A DNA stretch of 61,514 nucleotides from Anaerolineae bacterium (GCA_035529315.1 DATKWZ010000053.1:1-61514), one strand, 5' to 3'; numbered from the stretch's first letter, positions 9,535 to 18,600 are shown. Notes: generated by a model not told the origin, from the sequence alone. Numbers and translations are program-made.

Positions 9535-10056
9535 TCAAAGGTCTTGCAGTTTTTCCTTTATACTTTTTATTTCCCTTGAAACCGCCGATTCAATCATTTC
9601 GGCAAGCATCTTTTCGATCTTTTCAGAAAACATTTTTTCAACAATTCGCTCTAAAGTCTCCTCAAGACGCGCGAAAGACAATGGAACCTCTTCGTGTATA
9701 TCTTCTTCCAAGGCATCAATTTCCGATTCTAAATCCATTCCCAGCGAATCAGCAAATTTATCGGGCATGTTATCATCGCTTATTTTCTCTTCAAAAATAT
9801 TGTCAATTTCCATATCGCTTGCCGGATAATTGTCATCTGCTGGTTTCGCAATCGGTTCATCTTCTTTTTTATCTTCAATCTCATAAAATTCAATAATATC
9901 TTCTGTAGAAAGCTGAGCATCAATATCTGGGAATTCGCCCGGTTCCACCCCCTTTTCCGAGACCTCTACAACCTCATCTGTAAGCTCTATAATATTTTCC
10001 TCTTCCAGCGCCTGTGCCTTCTCAACATCCTGATTGAGACTATTTTCATTATTCAT
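9535..10056 (-). CDS. Acidic protein with a PopZ/DUF2497-like C-terminal helix
   Basis: A 173-aa, strongly acidic protein. The first ~125 residues are low-complexity and rich in Glu and Asp, probably disordered. The last ~45 residues (LERIVEKMFSEKIEKMLAEM and onward) form amphipathic helices. Their pattern resembles the C-terminal oligomerisation region of DUF2497 proteins such as the pole-organising PopZ, but that is pattern recognition only. It precedes valS in the same direction. No enzymatic motif is seen. Confidence 0.6.
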   Translation of the reverse strand: MNNENSLNQDVEKAQALEEENIIELTDEVVEVSEKGVEPGEFPDIDAQLSTEDIIEFYEIEDKKEDEPIAKPADDNYPASDMEIDNIFEEKISDDNMPDKFADSLGMDLESEIDALEEDIHEEVPLSFARLEETLERIVEKMFSEKIEKMLAEMIESAVSREIKSIKEKLQDL

Positions 10057-10271
10057 ATTGCCCCCTGCAATAAAAAATTGTCCTATATCATTGCGAAATA
10101 TTTAACAAATCCTTATTTTTTAAATTATCATACAGCATATAACATGTCAAGGTTAAGTCATTAAAAAATAAAACTTCATGTCAAGATATTTGCTTTTCTT
10201 TAAAAAAACATTTACACAAAGTCAGAATAGATAAACTCGTAAAAAGTCCAAGAATAAATTATAAAAAAATC

Positions 10272-11024
10272 ATGAGACGCTTTTTTATCAAACAATCAGA
10301 GGCAACAGGGCCTATATCTGTTGTCAGCGGCACTGATGCAAGACACATTAAAAAGGTGCTGCGATTGACGCAGGGAGATATAATAACTCTTTTTGACGGC
10401 ACCGGCAATGAATACGAAGCCAGAATCATATCTTTATCTGCAGGCAACGTTAATGTATCGATAATCAGAACCTTTCCATCAACAACCGAATCACCTGTTC
10501 AAATTATTGTAGCCCAGGCTTTTTTAAAACAAAGGAAAATGGACAACCTCGTCAGACAGCTTACTGAACTTGGAATAACTAAATGGATCCCTTTTATTTC
10601 CAAGCGTTCTGTTCCCAGTCCAGACAATAAACGGCTCGTTAATCGCACAAACCGATGGAAAGAAATTTCAAAGGAAGCCCTCAAGCAGTGCAATCGTGGT
10701 CGTATAATGGAAATCGGACAAACAGTATCATTTGAAGATATATTGAATATCAGCATGCAGAGCAGACTGAAAATCGCTTTCTGGGAGAATGAGTCAAAGC
10801 CGATTAATTTAGCATTGCCACAATCTGACGGGCATTTTAATGATATATTTATCATGATCGGACCGGAAGGCGGGTTTACATCACAAGAAATTGAAAAAGC
10901 AAAAGCCCGCGGATTTATTACCGCCGCACTCGGCCCCCGTATTTTAAGGGCCGAAACAGCTGCAATTGCGGCTTCTGTTTTAATTCAGTATCTTTTTGGA
11001 GATATTGGAATAAAAAATTCTTGA
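10272..11024 (+). CDS. rsmE: 16S rRNA (uracil(1498)-N3)-methyltransferase
   Basis: RsmE methylates U1498 of 16S rRNA using S-adenosylmethionine. The 250-aa protein has the N-terminal PUA-like part (MRRFFIKQ, DARHIKKVLRL) and the SPOUT-fold C-terminus. The knot signatures IGPEGGFTSQEIE and LGPRILRAETAAIAA are present. Its stop overlaps the -35 element of the tRNA-Phe promoter. Confidence 0.95.
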   Translation: MRRFFIKQSEATGPISVVSGTDARHIKKVLRLTQGDIITLFDGTGNEYEARIISLSAGNVNVSIIRTFPSTTESPVQIIVAQAFLKQRKMDNLVRQLTELGITKWIPFISKRSVPSPDNKRLVNRTNRWKEISKEALKQCNRGRIMEIGQTVSFEDILNISMQSRLKIAFWENESKPINLALPQSDGHFNDIFIMIGPEGGFTSQEIEKAKARGFITAALGPRILRAETAAIAASVLIQYLFGDIGIKNS

Positions 11025-11048
11025 CAAAAATCTCAGGTTCCATAATAT
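11021..11048 (+). promoter_or_regulatory. Promoter of tRNA-Phe
   Basis: TTGACA at 11021-11026 and TAATAT at 11043-11048 with a 16-bp spacer, 32 bp upstream of the tRNA. The -35 box overlaps the rsmE stop codon. Confidence 0.6.
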
Positions 11049-11080
11049 TAATTTTTTTAAAGTTCTCTTTAAGAAACCTT

Positions 11081-11153
11081 GCCGAGGTAGCTCAGTCGGT
11101 AGAGCAGTGGACTGAAAATCCGCGTGTCGGCAGTTCAATTCTGTCCCTCGGCA
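11081..11153 (+). tRNA. tRNA-Phe (anticodon GAA)
   Basis: The acceptor stem GCCGAGG pairs with CCTCGGC. The D arm GCTC/GAGC, anticodon stem GTGGA/TCCGC with loop CTGAAAA, and T stem GGCAG/CTGTC all fold. The discriminator is A and CCA is not encoded in the genome. Confidence 0.97.
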
Positions 11154-11162
11154 CTCATAATT

Positions 11163-11203
11163 AATAAGGAAGTTAAGCATAGACCTTAACTTCCTTATTT
11201 TAC
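11163..11203 (+). terminator. Hairpin terminator after tRNA-Phe
   Basis: Perfect 15-bp stem AATAAGGAAGTTAAG / CTTAACTTCCTTATT with a 7-nt loop, followed by a short TTTTA tract. It is almost symmetrical, so it could stop transcription in both directions. Confidence 0.75.
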
Positions 11204-11356
11204 CACCTCATCAGATCGCAGCACTTTAGCCCTTTAAAAAAATCAGGCAGGACAACCCTACAATTAAAAAAAATAAACTTCTTTGCGAACTCTGCGGTGA
11301 ATATAAAAAAGTTGAAATCAAACGCAAAGTAAAGGATTTTAACGAGGATTTATAGT

Positions 11357-11971
11357 ATGTCCCTGGAAATTCTTATACTTTTTGGACTTTCTGTTTTTGC
11401 ATATTTACTTGGATCCATCCCATGCGGTCTTATTTTAACTAAAAGATTTGCCTCTATAGATATCAGACAAAAAGGAAGTAAAAATATAGGGGCTGCAAAT
11501 GTCAGACGGGTCGCGGGGACAATGCTTGGGGCATTCACACTTGCGTGCGATCTGTTAAAGGGGGCTCTTCCGGTATGTCTTGTTATATATGCTATGCCAG
11601 GCACTGATAAATTAATTAGTGAAATCTATCTGTCCATTGTCGCGCTTTCCGCTTTTTCAGGCCACCTTTATCCTGTTTATATGAAATTTAAAGGAGGCGG
11701 GAAAGGGGTTGCGACCGCGGCAGGCTGCTTTATAATAATTTCACCAATAGCATGCCTTGTCGCCCTGTTAACATTTATCCTGTTTATATTTCTGTCCAGG
11801 CGTGTGTCCGCGGGATCCCTTTCGGGTGCGGCCGTGCTGCCTGTGGCTGTCTGGCTGACAAGCCATTCCATTCCATTGACAGCATGCTCCCTTATAACCA
11901 CAATATTTATCCTTTTCCGCCACAAGGACAATATCAGGCGGCTCCTGTCCGGTACGGAACCGGTTATATGA
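11357..11971 (+). CDS. plsY: Glycerol-3-phosphate acyltransferase (acyl-phosphate dependent)
   Basis: PlsY is the integral membrane enzyme that moves an acyl group from acyl-phosphate to glycerol 3-phosphate, the first committed step of phospholipid synthesis. The 204-aa sequence has several membrane helices and the three signature loops: GSIPCGLILTK, GSKNIGAANVRR and GHLYPVYMKFKGGGKGVAT. An AACGAGG ribosome site precedes the ATG. It converges with the ispH-ubiA fusion and overlaps its 3' end by 8 bp. Confidence 0.95.
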   Translation: MSLEILILFGLSVFAYLLGSIPCGLILTKRFASIDIRQKGSKNIGAANVRRVAGTMLGAFTLACDLLKGALPVCLVIYAMPGTDKLISEIYLSIVALSAFSGHLYPVYMKFKGGGKGVATAAGCFIIISPIACLVALLTFILFIFLSRRVSAGSLSGAAVLPVAVWLTSHSIPLTACSLITTIFILFRHKDNIRRLLSGTEPVI

Positions 11972-13691
11972 GGGGCCATAAAAGAGCGATGGCTCCCGCA
12001 AGGATAAAGTGGGTTTCAACCAGAAATTCAAGCCTGATGCCGGGCAGCATATAACCTTTTTCATAGGCTGAAAAAACCAACAACATGGAAATCGGGCATA
12101 TAACAAGAATAAAGCCAAGGCTGGAGACAATATGAAACGCGCTTGACAGGACTAAAACAGCTATAATCATTATCAGCAGGCCTTTTAAAAGACGCAACGA
12201 ACCCTTTTCCCCGAACAGAATCGGGATTGTCTCCTTACCCACGATTCTGTCTCCCTGCATGTCAAGAATATCGAAAAATGCGGTTCTTGCGAATACAATA
12301 GATGTTGACCATATAAATACCGATATTGAACCTGCATCTATTTCCCCGGACACAGACAAAAACGGAAACAGGGATGTAACTATTCCCCATGCCAGAGCAA
12401 TAAGAATGGTCTTTGAACCCGGGATATCCCTTATTCTTCTGTACCTCACACCCGCGAAATAATCAGGTATGAGTCTTAAATTATAAGAAAGCCCCATTAT
12501 ACTCATTACAAGAAGGAATAAAAAAGGCATCAATCCCATGGTATAGGCTGTAATCAGCCCCGCACCGCCGGCAACCAAAGATAAGGTCGCAAGAAATAGT
12601 TTATTTTTACTATAAAAAGATGCTCTGACCGGATCATTATAAAGGTCTGCCTTGTTTCCCGTCAGGTTGTTTAATATATGCATTGATTGAATATATAATA
12701 TAGATATAAAAATATGCGGAAAAAATACTCCAATCCCCTGAAGTTTGGCGCAGGCATAACACAAACACCCTGCCCCAAGGGATACATAGATATTTGTCAA
12801 AAGAAGCAAACGCTTAATAGAAAAAAGGATTCTGCGCCACAGCTTCTCTTTTTTAAACACCAAACCCTCGAGAGCCCTGTAAACCTTTTTGATGATCCAG
12901 TTAGGTGTGGAAGCACCGGATACTATGCCTATACATTGAGCTGACTTCAGACTTTTAAGATCAAGTTCTGTTTCCGCTTCAATATGATATACGGGTTTAC
13001 CAGACCGGCCTGCAATCTCGGCAAGCCTTTTCGTGTTTCCGCTGCTACGGCCTCCAACCACTATTATGGCATCTACAGATTTTGCCATATGGTTAACTTC
13101 AGCCTGCCGCTTTGAAGTTGAATCACAGATTGTATCAAAAATCTTATAAACCGGAAATTTACTGCCGGCCCATTTTTTAACCCCTTCAAAAAGAAAAACA
13201 TTCTGAGTTGTCTGAGCTACGATTATAGCCTTTTCAAATTCCGGCAGAGAATCAAGTTGTTTAATGCTGTCAACTACATATCCGTTTCCCATGGCATAAC
13301 CGACCAGGCCTATAACCTCTGGATGGTCCCTGTCTCCGATAATTATTGATGAATAGCCAAGCTTTGCATATAGATGAATTATGTTCTGTACTTTAATAAC
13401 ACGAGGGCATGTGGCATCAACGACATTAAAACCGGCTTTTTCAAGGCTCTCTTTTGTTTGAGGCGGGACCCCATGAGCCCTTATAATGACAGTGCCTGAC
13501 CCATACTCCGGAATATGATCTAATACAGATATTCCTTTTCCATTTAAAAGGCTCAGAACATGGGGATTGTGGATAAGGGGACCATAGGTGTAAATGGGTT
13601 CTTTGTGTTTGCCTGGCGCATTCAGAGCTATCTCAACCGCTCTGCGAACGCCCATGCAGAAGCCCGCGGTCTTAGCAATTAATATTTTCAT
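11964..13691 (-). CDS. ispH: IspH-UbiA fusion: HMBPP reductase joined to a UbiA-like prenyltransferase
   Basis: A 575-aa fusion. Residues 1-280 are a complete IspH, the Fe-S reductase that ends the MEP isoprenoid pathway; the cluster cysteines C12, C95 and C189 and the HGVPP motif are present. Residues ~290-575 are a polytopic membrane domain of the UbiA family. Its two Asp-rich motifs are NNLTGNKADLYND (341-353) and DILDMQGD (474-481), which in the family bind Mg-diphosphate of a prenyl donor. So isoprenoid precursor supply and a prenyl transfer step are tied to one membrane protein; the acceptor is unknown. The start abuts the cooT stop directly, suggesting one operon with cooT and the DUF3842 gene. 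Confidence 0.9.
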   Translation of the reverse strand: MKILIAKTAGFCMGVRRAVEIALNAPGKHKEPIYTYGPLIHNPHVLSLLNGKGISVLDHIPEYGSGTVIIRAHGVPPQTKESLEKAGFNVVDATCPRVIKVQNIIHLYAKLGYSSIIIGDRDHPEVIGLVGYAMGNGYVVDSIKQLDSLPEFEKAIIVAQTTQNVFLFEGVKKWAGSKFPVYKIFDTICDSTSKRQAEVNHMAKSVDAIIVVGGRSSGNTKRLAEIAGRSGKPVYHIEAETELDLKSLKSAQCIGIVSGASTPNWIIKKVYRALEGLVFKKEKLWRRILFSIKRLLLLTNIYVSLGAGCLCYACAKLQGIGVFFPHIFISILYIQSMHILNNLTGNKADLYNDPVRASFYSKNKLFLATLSLVAGGAGLITAYTMGLMPFLFLLVMSIMGLSYNLRLIPDYFAGVRYRRIRDIPGSKTILIALAWGIVTSLFPFLSVSGEIDAGSISVFIWSTSIVFARTAFFDILDMQGDRIVGKETIPILFGEKGSLRLLKGLLIMIIAVLVLSSAFHIVSSLGFILVICPISMLLVFSAYEKGYMLPGIRLEFLVETHFILAGAIALLWPLI

Positions 13692-13877
13692 TTATTCTTG
13701 CAGAAAAATCTTATGATCTACAAGGGAGAGCGAATGTATATGGGCCTTCAAGAACTTCTGTTCTCCGAATATGTTGGTCAATTTAACCCCGTCATCCTTG
13801 GGTTCGACTGTATCAACAGCCTCCATAATCATCTCTTCCTCTTCACCTTTAAGCATATAAGCATTTGCTTCACACAT
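13692..13877 (-). CDS. CooT family nickel-binding protein
   Basis: Small 61-aa protein matching the CooT family (MCEANAYM start, GEEEEMIMEAVD, NIFGEQKFLKAHI, SLVDHKIFL). Family members bind nickel at the N-terminal Met-Cys and were first linked to carbon monoxide dehydrogenase maturation. Here no CODH gene is nearby. It sits between DUF3842 and ispH-ubiA with a 1-bp junction to ispH, so its expression is tied to them. Its real client is unknown. Confidence 0.85.
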   Translation of the reverse strand: MCEANAYMLKGEEEEMIMEAVDTVEPKDDGVKLTNIFGEQKFLKAHIHSLSLVDHKIFLQE

Positions 13878-13889
13878 GGCATTTATTCC

Positions 13890-14309
13890 TTAATTATTCA
13901 AAAAGTGTTTTAAATTTTTCTGTATAAGCGTATCAATAAGATGCGGGAGCGGGGCGGAAGATATTCCTACAATTTCAATGTTTTCCCGGGAAAGAGGAAT
14001 AAGCATTTTTTTTGCCGGACTGCTTGCCACTGCCTCGGCAATCCTTGGTGTAATCTCCCCCATCATGGCATGAGCCATAATTATACCTACAGGACAGATA
14101 ATAACATCTACCTGTTTTACGGTCTGAACAATAGCATTTTCTCCTGAAGCGCCTCGATTTGCCTTTGCCTTCAGCATCTGAGCTGTTGCGATTGCGTTTG
14201 TTCCCAATGCGACAATTTCAACAGTCTCTTTAAGCAACTCCTTGAGCCTTTTAATGATAGCGCTTCCTATGCCGCCACCCTGTCCGTCAATTACACATAT
14301 CTGTTTCAT
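13890..14309 (-). CDS. DUF3842 family protein
   Basis: A 139-aa protein of DUF3842. It begins with a nucleotide-binding-like ICVIDGQGGGIGSAI loop, which looks like a Rossmann phosphate loop. It also carries GTNAIATAQMLKAKANRGASG and a C-terminal region that may bind a cofactor; no catalytic residue can be named. It ends 13 bp before cooT. The cooT-DUF3842 pairing suggests a shared metal or cofactor role, but that is inference from position only. Confidence 0.8.
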   Translation of the reverse strand: MKQICVIDGQGGGIGSAIIKRLKELLKETVEIVALGTNAIATAQMLKAKANRGASGENAIVQTVKQVDVIICPVGIIMAHAMMGEITPRIAEAVASSPAKKMLIPLSRENIEIVGISSAPLPHLIDTLIQKNLKHFLNN

Positions 14310-14492
14310 ATTAACTCTTGTATCCGTTCACAGTTGTCGGTTCACAGTTCACGGTTTTTTCAATGAACTATGCGGTGTTAAGTGTTAAATATAATTTTGA
14401 GTTTTTAATTTTTAATTTTGAATGAAGGAAAAACCGTTTTTAATTTAGAATTCAAAATTATCCCCTAATCCCTAATCCCTGGCCCCTGTTTT

Positions 14493-15014
14493 CTAAAGCT
14501 TGTTTATTTTGACTTTGCTCCGCCGCTTTTTTTTTGACAAACGCCTGCTTGGCCCCTTCTTTTTGGTTGTCGGAACCCAGCCTTCTTTATATTCCATGCT
14601 GGATCCATTGGTGTCCATGGACGCAGCCATTAACACCTTTTCTTCAAACTCCGGCGAGCTTATAGTGGCAGCGCCCTGAGATTCAGCATATTTTACAATA
14701 TCCAGATCAGAGCTGACAATTAAAGCCTTTTCTCTTTCCATGGCCGCCATACTCTTAATCACGGTATCGGCCGACTCTCCATTACGGGAAAATAGTATTT
14801 TGACTCCATTTAGTTTTTCTCCGTGCCGTGAAAATGAAGGGGCATTTGCCCCATCAAAAACTACTGTTGTTTTGTGTTGTTTTATTTTTCTGTATTCAGC
14901 AAGAGTCTCAAGCAGAGCCTCTCTGCCTGACTGTATATCCCTGCGGTCAAGAATGCTTAGCCTGTCTGACTGTCGAATAAGATTATAGCCGTCTATAATA
15001 ATATGAATAGACAT
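14493..15014 (-). CDS. NYN domain RNA-binding/nuclease-like protein (YacP type)
   Basis: A 173-aa protein with the NYN (PIN-like) fold of the YacP/Rae1 group. The signature IIIDGYNLIRQ opens the protein and TTVVFDGANAP, ADTVIKSMA and ALIVSSDLDI supply the conserved acidic residues (D8, D53, D83 region, D103). Relatives are ribosome-associated endoribonucleases. The basic C-terminal tail (KKKGPSRRLSKKKRRSKVK) would favour RNA or ribosome binding. Confidence 0.8.
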   Translation of the reverse strand: MSIHIIIDGYNLIRQSDRLSILDRRDIQSGREALLETLAEYRKIKQHKTTVVFDGANAPSFSRHGEKLNGVKILFSRNGESADTVIKSMAAMEREKALIVSSDLDIVKYAESQGAATISSPEFEEKVLMAASMDTNGSSMEYKEGWVPTTKKKGPSRRLSKKKRRSKVKINKL

Positions 15015-15015
15015 A

Positions 15016-15255
15016 ATGTTAGGTGTTAAGTGTTAGATATAAAAGAAAAAATGTCAGTGATGATCAGCGTAAATCTGTGGCTGAAGCATTTATTCACAAC
15101 GAATCTCTGAACCCTTGAACCCATATTCTATCTGAATATCGAATATCGAACAAGGAATGTCGAATTATGAAGTATTAAAGCACTTCGAAATTCTGCGGTT
15201 TCTTGTTCTGCGGTTCCGCGGTTTAAATCCTTAAAGATTAACGAGATATCTATAA
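15016..15255. repeat. Repeat-rich spacer upstream of the NYN gene
   Basis: Contains the GTTAGGTGTTAAG unit (15018-15035) and copy 2 of the 60-bp dispersed repeat (15141-15200, matching 6706-6765). No gene is visible. Confidence 0.65.
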
Positions 15256-16152
15256 TCATATCTGCTTTAAAATACCGATCAGGCGGTTGAGATCATCATT
15301 TGTGTAAAAGTCGATTACAACCTTTCCTTTTTGCCCATGTTTTTTGATTTGCACCTTGGTGCCTAAACATTGCGAAAAAGCCGCTGCAAGGTCTTTAAGG
15401 TATATTTCTTCCGAACCTGGTTTAGACTTTTTTGGTTTCTCCTTTTCTGATTTTAATTGTTTAACCAGTGCTTCGGTTTCCCTGACCGACAGACCTTTTG
15501 AAACAACAGCCCGCCATGCAGCCCTTTGCTGTGCCGATGTTTCAGCGCCAAGCAAGGCTCTTGCATGTCCCATGGCCAAACTATTATCCATTATGCTGGA
15601 TTTTATTTCTTCAGGCAACTGCCTTAGTCTCAAAAAATTAGCTATAGTGGGCCTGCTTTTCCCTACACGCAGCGCGACCTGATCCTGCGTAAAATTAAAT
15701 TCAACAATGAGACGATGATATGCCTCAGCCTCTTCCATGGCATTTAAGTCCTCACGCTGAATATTTTCAACAATGGAAATCTCCAGCATGTTTTCATCTG
15801 AGATATCCCGTATAACTACCGGCACCTTATCAAGCCCTGCCATTTTAGCGGCACGGAGGCGTCTTTCACCGGCTATAAGCTCATAACCGGTTGCGTCCTT
15901 TCTAACCAGGAGAGGCTGAATCATTCCTTGCTCTTTGATTGAGCGGCTCAATTCATCCAGCTCATCTTTGGAAAACTGCAGGCGTGGCTGATACCGGTTT
16001 GGACTAATTATTCCGATATCACACAGAAAATAGTCTTTTGAACTATTCTCAACAATATCAGGGAGAAGGGAATCAAGGCCTCTTCCAAGAGCCGGTTTCC
16101 CGCGCTTTTTCCGATTCAAACCGGTCTCTTTTTTTATTTTTGTCTTTTGCAT
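15256..16152 (-). CDS. parB: Chromosome-partitioning protein ParB
   Basis: ParB is a CTPase clamp that loads at parS and spreads on DNA for chromosome segregation. This 298-aa protein has GRGLDSLLP near the start, the CTP-binding GERRLRAAKMAG and ENIQREDLNAMEEAEAY motifs, a helix-turn-helix (FTQDQVALRVGKSRPTIANF) and a C-terminal dimerisation domain. It overlaps the end of parA by 19 nt, indicating translational coupling. No consensus parS palindrome was found by eye in this window. Confidence 0.95.
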   Translation of the reverse strand: MQKTKIKKETGLNRKKRGKPALGRGLDSLLPDIVENSSKDYFLCDIGIISPNRYQPRLQFSKDELDELSRSIKEQGMIQPLLVRKDATGYELIAGERRLRAAKMAGLDKVPVVIRDISDENMLEISIVENIQREDLNAMEEAEAYHRLIVEFNFTQDQVALRVGKSRPTIANFLRLRQLPEEIKSSIMDNSLAMGHARALLGAETSAQQRAAWRAVVSKGLSVRETEALVKQLKSEKEKPKKSKPGSEEIYLKDLAAAFSQCLGTKVQIKKHGQKGKVVIDFYTNDDLNRLIGILKQI

Positions 16153-16910
16153 TGCGCGCCCATTATCTCCTTTGCAAGATTAAAGTAGTTTTGCGCCCCT
16201 GTTGAAACAGCATCATAAAGCAATATAGGCATCCCGAAACTTGGGGCCTCTCCCAAACGCACGTTTCTGTAAATAATAGTTTTAAGTACCAGATTCTTAA
16301 AATATTTTTTCGCCTCTTCGGCAACCTGCTGTGACAGGTTGGTTCTCTTGTCAAACATGGTTAAAAGAATACCGGCGATTTTAAGGTTTGGATTAAGGCT
16401 GTGCTTGACGCGCCGCACTGTTTGTAAAAGCTGCCCAAGCCCTTCCAATGCATAAAACTCGCACTGAAGTGGAATCAGCACATGGTCGGCAGCCGTCAAA
16501 GCATTAACGGTAAGAAGGCTTAAAGAAGGCGGGCTGTCTATAATGATATATTCAAACGAATCAACAAGCTGGGCAAGAAGATTCTTTAAAGCAGTTTCAC
16601 GCCTGAGCTCGGACATCATTTCGATTTCAAACCCTATAAGCTCTACTCGTGAAGGAATAACCTTTAAGGAATCTATTGCGGTGTCTACGATAAGACTCTT
16701 TGCGTCAGCTTTGCCGATCAAGCCATGATACAAGGTTTTATCAATAGATTTTTTATCCAGCCCGATTCCGGTTGTAGCATTACCCTGCGGATCACAATCA
16801 ACTAAAAGGATCCTCTTTTCCGAAACAGCCAGGGCTGCCGATAGATTGATTGCCGTGGTAGTTTTGCCCACGCCGCCTTTCTGGTTGGCTATACATATAA
16901 TATGTGACAT
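16134..16910 (-). CDS. parA: Chromosome-partitioning ATPase ParA (Soj)
   Basis: A 258-aa Walker-type ATPase. The deviant Walker A KGGVGKTT begins near residue 11, switch I is DCDPQGNAT and switch II is IIIDSPPSLS. It forms an operon with parB. In many bacteria parAB sits beside mnmG/rsmG near the origin; here mnmG is about 7 kb away with unrelated genes between. Confidence 0.96.
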   Translation of the reverse strand: MSHIICIANQKGGVGKTTTAINLSAALAVSEKRILLVDCDPQGNATTGIGLDKKSIDKTLYHGLIGKADAKSLIVDTAIDSLKVIPSRVELIGFEIEMMSELRRETALKNLLAQLVDSFEYIIIDSPPSLSLLTVNALTAADHVLIPLQCEFYALEGLGQLLQTVRRVKHSLNPNLKIAGILLTMFDKRTNLSQQVAEEAKKYFKNLVLKTIIYRNVRLGEAPSFGMPILLYDAVSTGAQNYFNLAKEIMGAQCKRQK

Positions 16911-17025
16911 AATAAATAAATAACATAAAACTTGATGTTTGCAAAGAATATAGGGATAAAAGTCTCGTAAAAAGTTAAAAAATCACTTTTTGCGAATCGT
17001 GTTAACTGTTAACTATATGATTAAA

Positions 17026-18441
17026 ATGAAATTTATTACAAGAAAATACTTTTTTATCATATTGATCATAGGCATGCTTATTCCAGGCCGGGCTTTCAGC
17101 ATCACAGTCAGGCAGGAAGAGGAGTTGTCACGTGAGTTTATGGAATATGTCTTAAAACATGTTGAATTCATAGAAGATCCGATCATTGTGAACTATGTGA
17201 ATAATGTAGGCAAAAGGATTGTCTCCGCCATTTCTCCACAGCCCTTTACATATCACTTTTATATAATAAAGGATAATGTTTATAATGCCTTTGCCAGTCC
17301 TGCCGGCCACATTTTTATTAACAGCGGTTTATTTGAAGCAATGGATAACGAAGAGGAGTTAGCCGGCATATTAGGCCATGAAATCGCTCATGTTGCATGC
17401 CGGCACATTTCACAGAAAATAGAAAGGTCAAAAAAAATCGGATTGGCTACCCTTGCCGGTATCGCAGCCGGCATATTTCTTGGAACCGGTGGTGCAGCAA
17501 CAGCAGCAGGCGCATTAACCGTCGGTTCAATGGCGGCCGGCCAATCTATTGCGCTTGCTTACAGCCGCGAAGATGAGATGCAGGCAGATCAGTTAGGGCT
17601 CAAGTATCTTGCAAAGGCAAAATACACCAGCCAAGGTCTGTTATCAGCTCTAAAAAAAATCCGAAGCAGGCAGTGGTTTAGTTCTGAGCAGATTCCAACC
17701 TATCTCACCACGCATCCGGCGATTGAGAATCGCATTGCCTATATCAGCTCCAAGCTTGAAAACAATATAAAACCAAAAACCAAGACATCAAGTAAAGACT
17801 GTTATGATTTTGTAATAACCCATACAAGACTGGTTGCCATGTATGGAGATGAACGTGCGGTTTTAAGAAAATTCCAAATAGATGTAGAGAAACATCCTGA
17901 AAGCCATATGGCGCATTACGGATACGCTCTGATCCTTGCGAGAACAGGCAACCGAAAAGAGGCAATAGCTCATCTTAAAACAGCATTAGAAAAAAAGGCC
18001 TTTGATCCGAACATCTTAAGAGATTTAGGCAGAATCTATTTTCTGGACGGTCATTATCCGGAAGCTCTAAATTCTCTTAAAGGGGCCGCCTCCATGGCTC
18101 CGGATGATCCGGAAACCCTTTTTTTTATCGGGCGCACTCAAATAGAGATTGGAAGGCTTAAAGAGGCTGCATCCACATTTGAGAAACTGATCGCAAAAAA
18201 TCCTGATTATACCACGGCATTATATTTTCTCGGCAATGTTTACGGCAAGTTGGAAAAGCTTGAAGATGCCCATTATTTTCTAGGGATTTATTATAAAAAC
18301 AAACAAAATTATAAAAACGCAATGTTTCACTTAAACAAGGCTTTAAAGACAATAACCGATCCCGACAAAAGGAGCAAAATAGAAGAGCTGTTAAAAGAAA
18401 TCCGAAAAAATGAGGCGGAAATACGTAAAGAAGATTTGTAA
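17026..18441 (+). CDS. M48 family metalloprotease with TPR repeats (BepA-like)
   Basis: Secreted zinc protease predicted to act in outer-membrane protein quality control like BepA/YfgC. The chosen ATG gives an N-terminal signal peptide (basic MKFITRKY then a hydrophobic stretch ending PGRAFS). The zinc site is LGHEIAHVACRH with third ligand in EDEMQAD. The second half, from about residue 265, has several tetratricopeptide repeats (SHMAHYGYALILARTGN and following). In-frame upstream ATG (17017) and TTG (16990) codons exist but neither has a convincing ribosome site. The gene is monocistronic. Confidence 0.88.
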   Translation: MKFITRKYFFIILIIGMLIPGRAFSITVRQEEELSREFMEYVLKHVEFIEDPIIVNYVNNVGKRIVSAISPQPFTYHFYIIKDNVYNAFASPAGHIFINSGLFEAMDNEEELAGILGHEIAHVACRHISQKIERSKKIGLATLAGIAAGIFLGTGGAATAAGALTVGSMAAGQSIALAYSREDEMQADQLGLKYLAKAKYTSQGLLSALKKIRSRQWFSSEQIPTYLTTHPAIENRIAYISSKLENNIKPKTKTSSKDCYDFVITHTRLVAMYGDERAVLRKFQIDVEKHPESHMAHYGYALILARTGNRKEAIAHLKTALEKKAFDPNILRDLGRIYFLDGHYPEALNSLKGAASMAPDDPETLFFIGRTQIEIGRLKEAASTFEKLIAKNPDYTTALYFLGNVYGKLEKLEDAHYFLGIYYKNKQNYKNAMFHLNKALKTITDPDKRSKIEELLKEIRKNEAEIRKEDL

Positions 18442-18446
18442 GCGTT

Positions 18447-18600
18447 CAAGGAACATTGAAATTAGAAAATAGAAATTGGAAATTTGGCCTTCATGCTTTT
18501 GTACTGTTCTTCTGTTCTTCCCAATTTCCAATTTCCAATTTCCAATTTCTATTTTAATCTCTCCCCAATTTCTACTTTCCAACTTCAAGTTTCAAGCCGT
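18447..18600. repeat. Palindromic low-complexity spacer
   Basis: AAATTGGAAATTTGG-type units on one side and three tandem CCAATTTCCAATTT-type units on the other form a long imperfect hairpin between the converging M48 and EF-G genes. It is probably a bidirectional terminator built from a dispersed repeat. Confidence 0.55.

Noticed and set aside
17128..17135. TCACGTGA, possible parS core near parAB
   Set aside because: Only the central 8 bp is palindromic; the outer bases of the parS consensus do not match and it lies inside the M48 gene.
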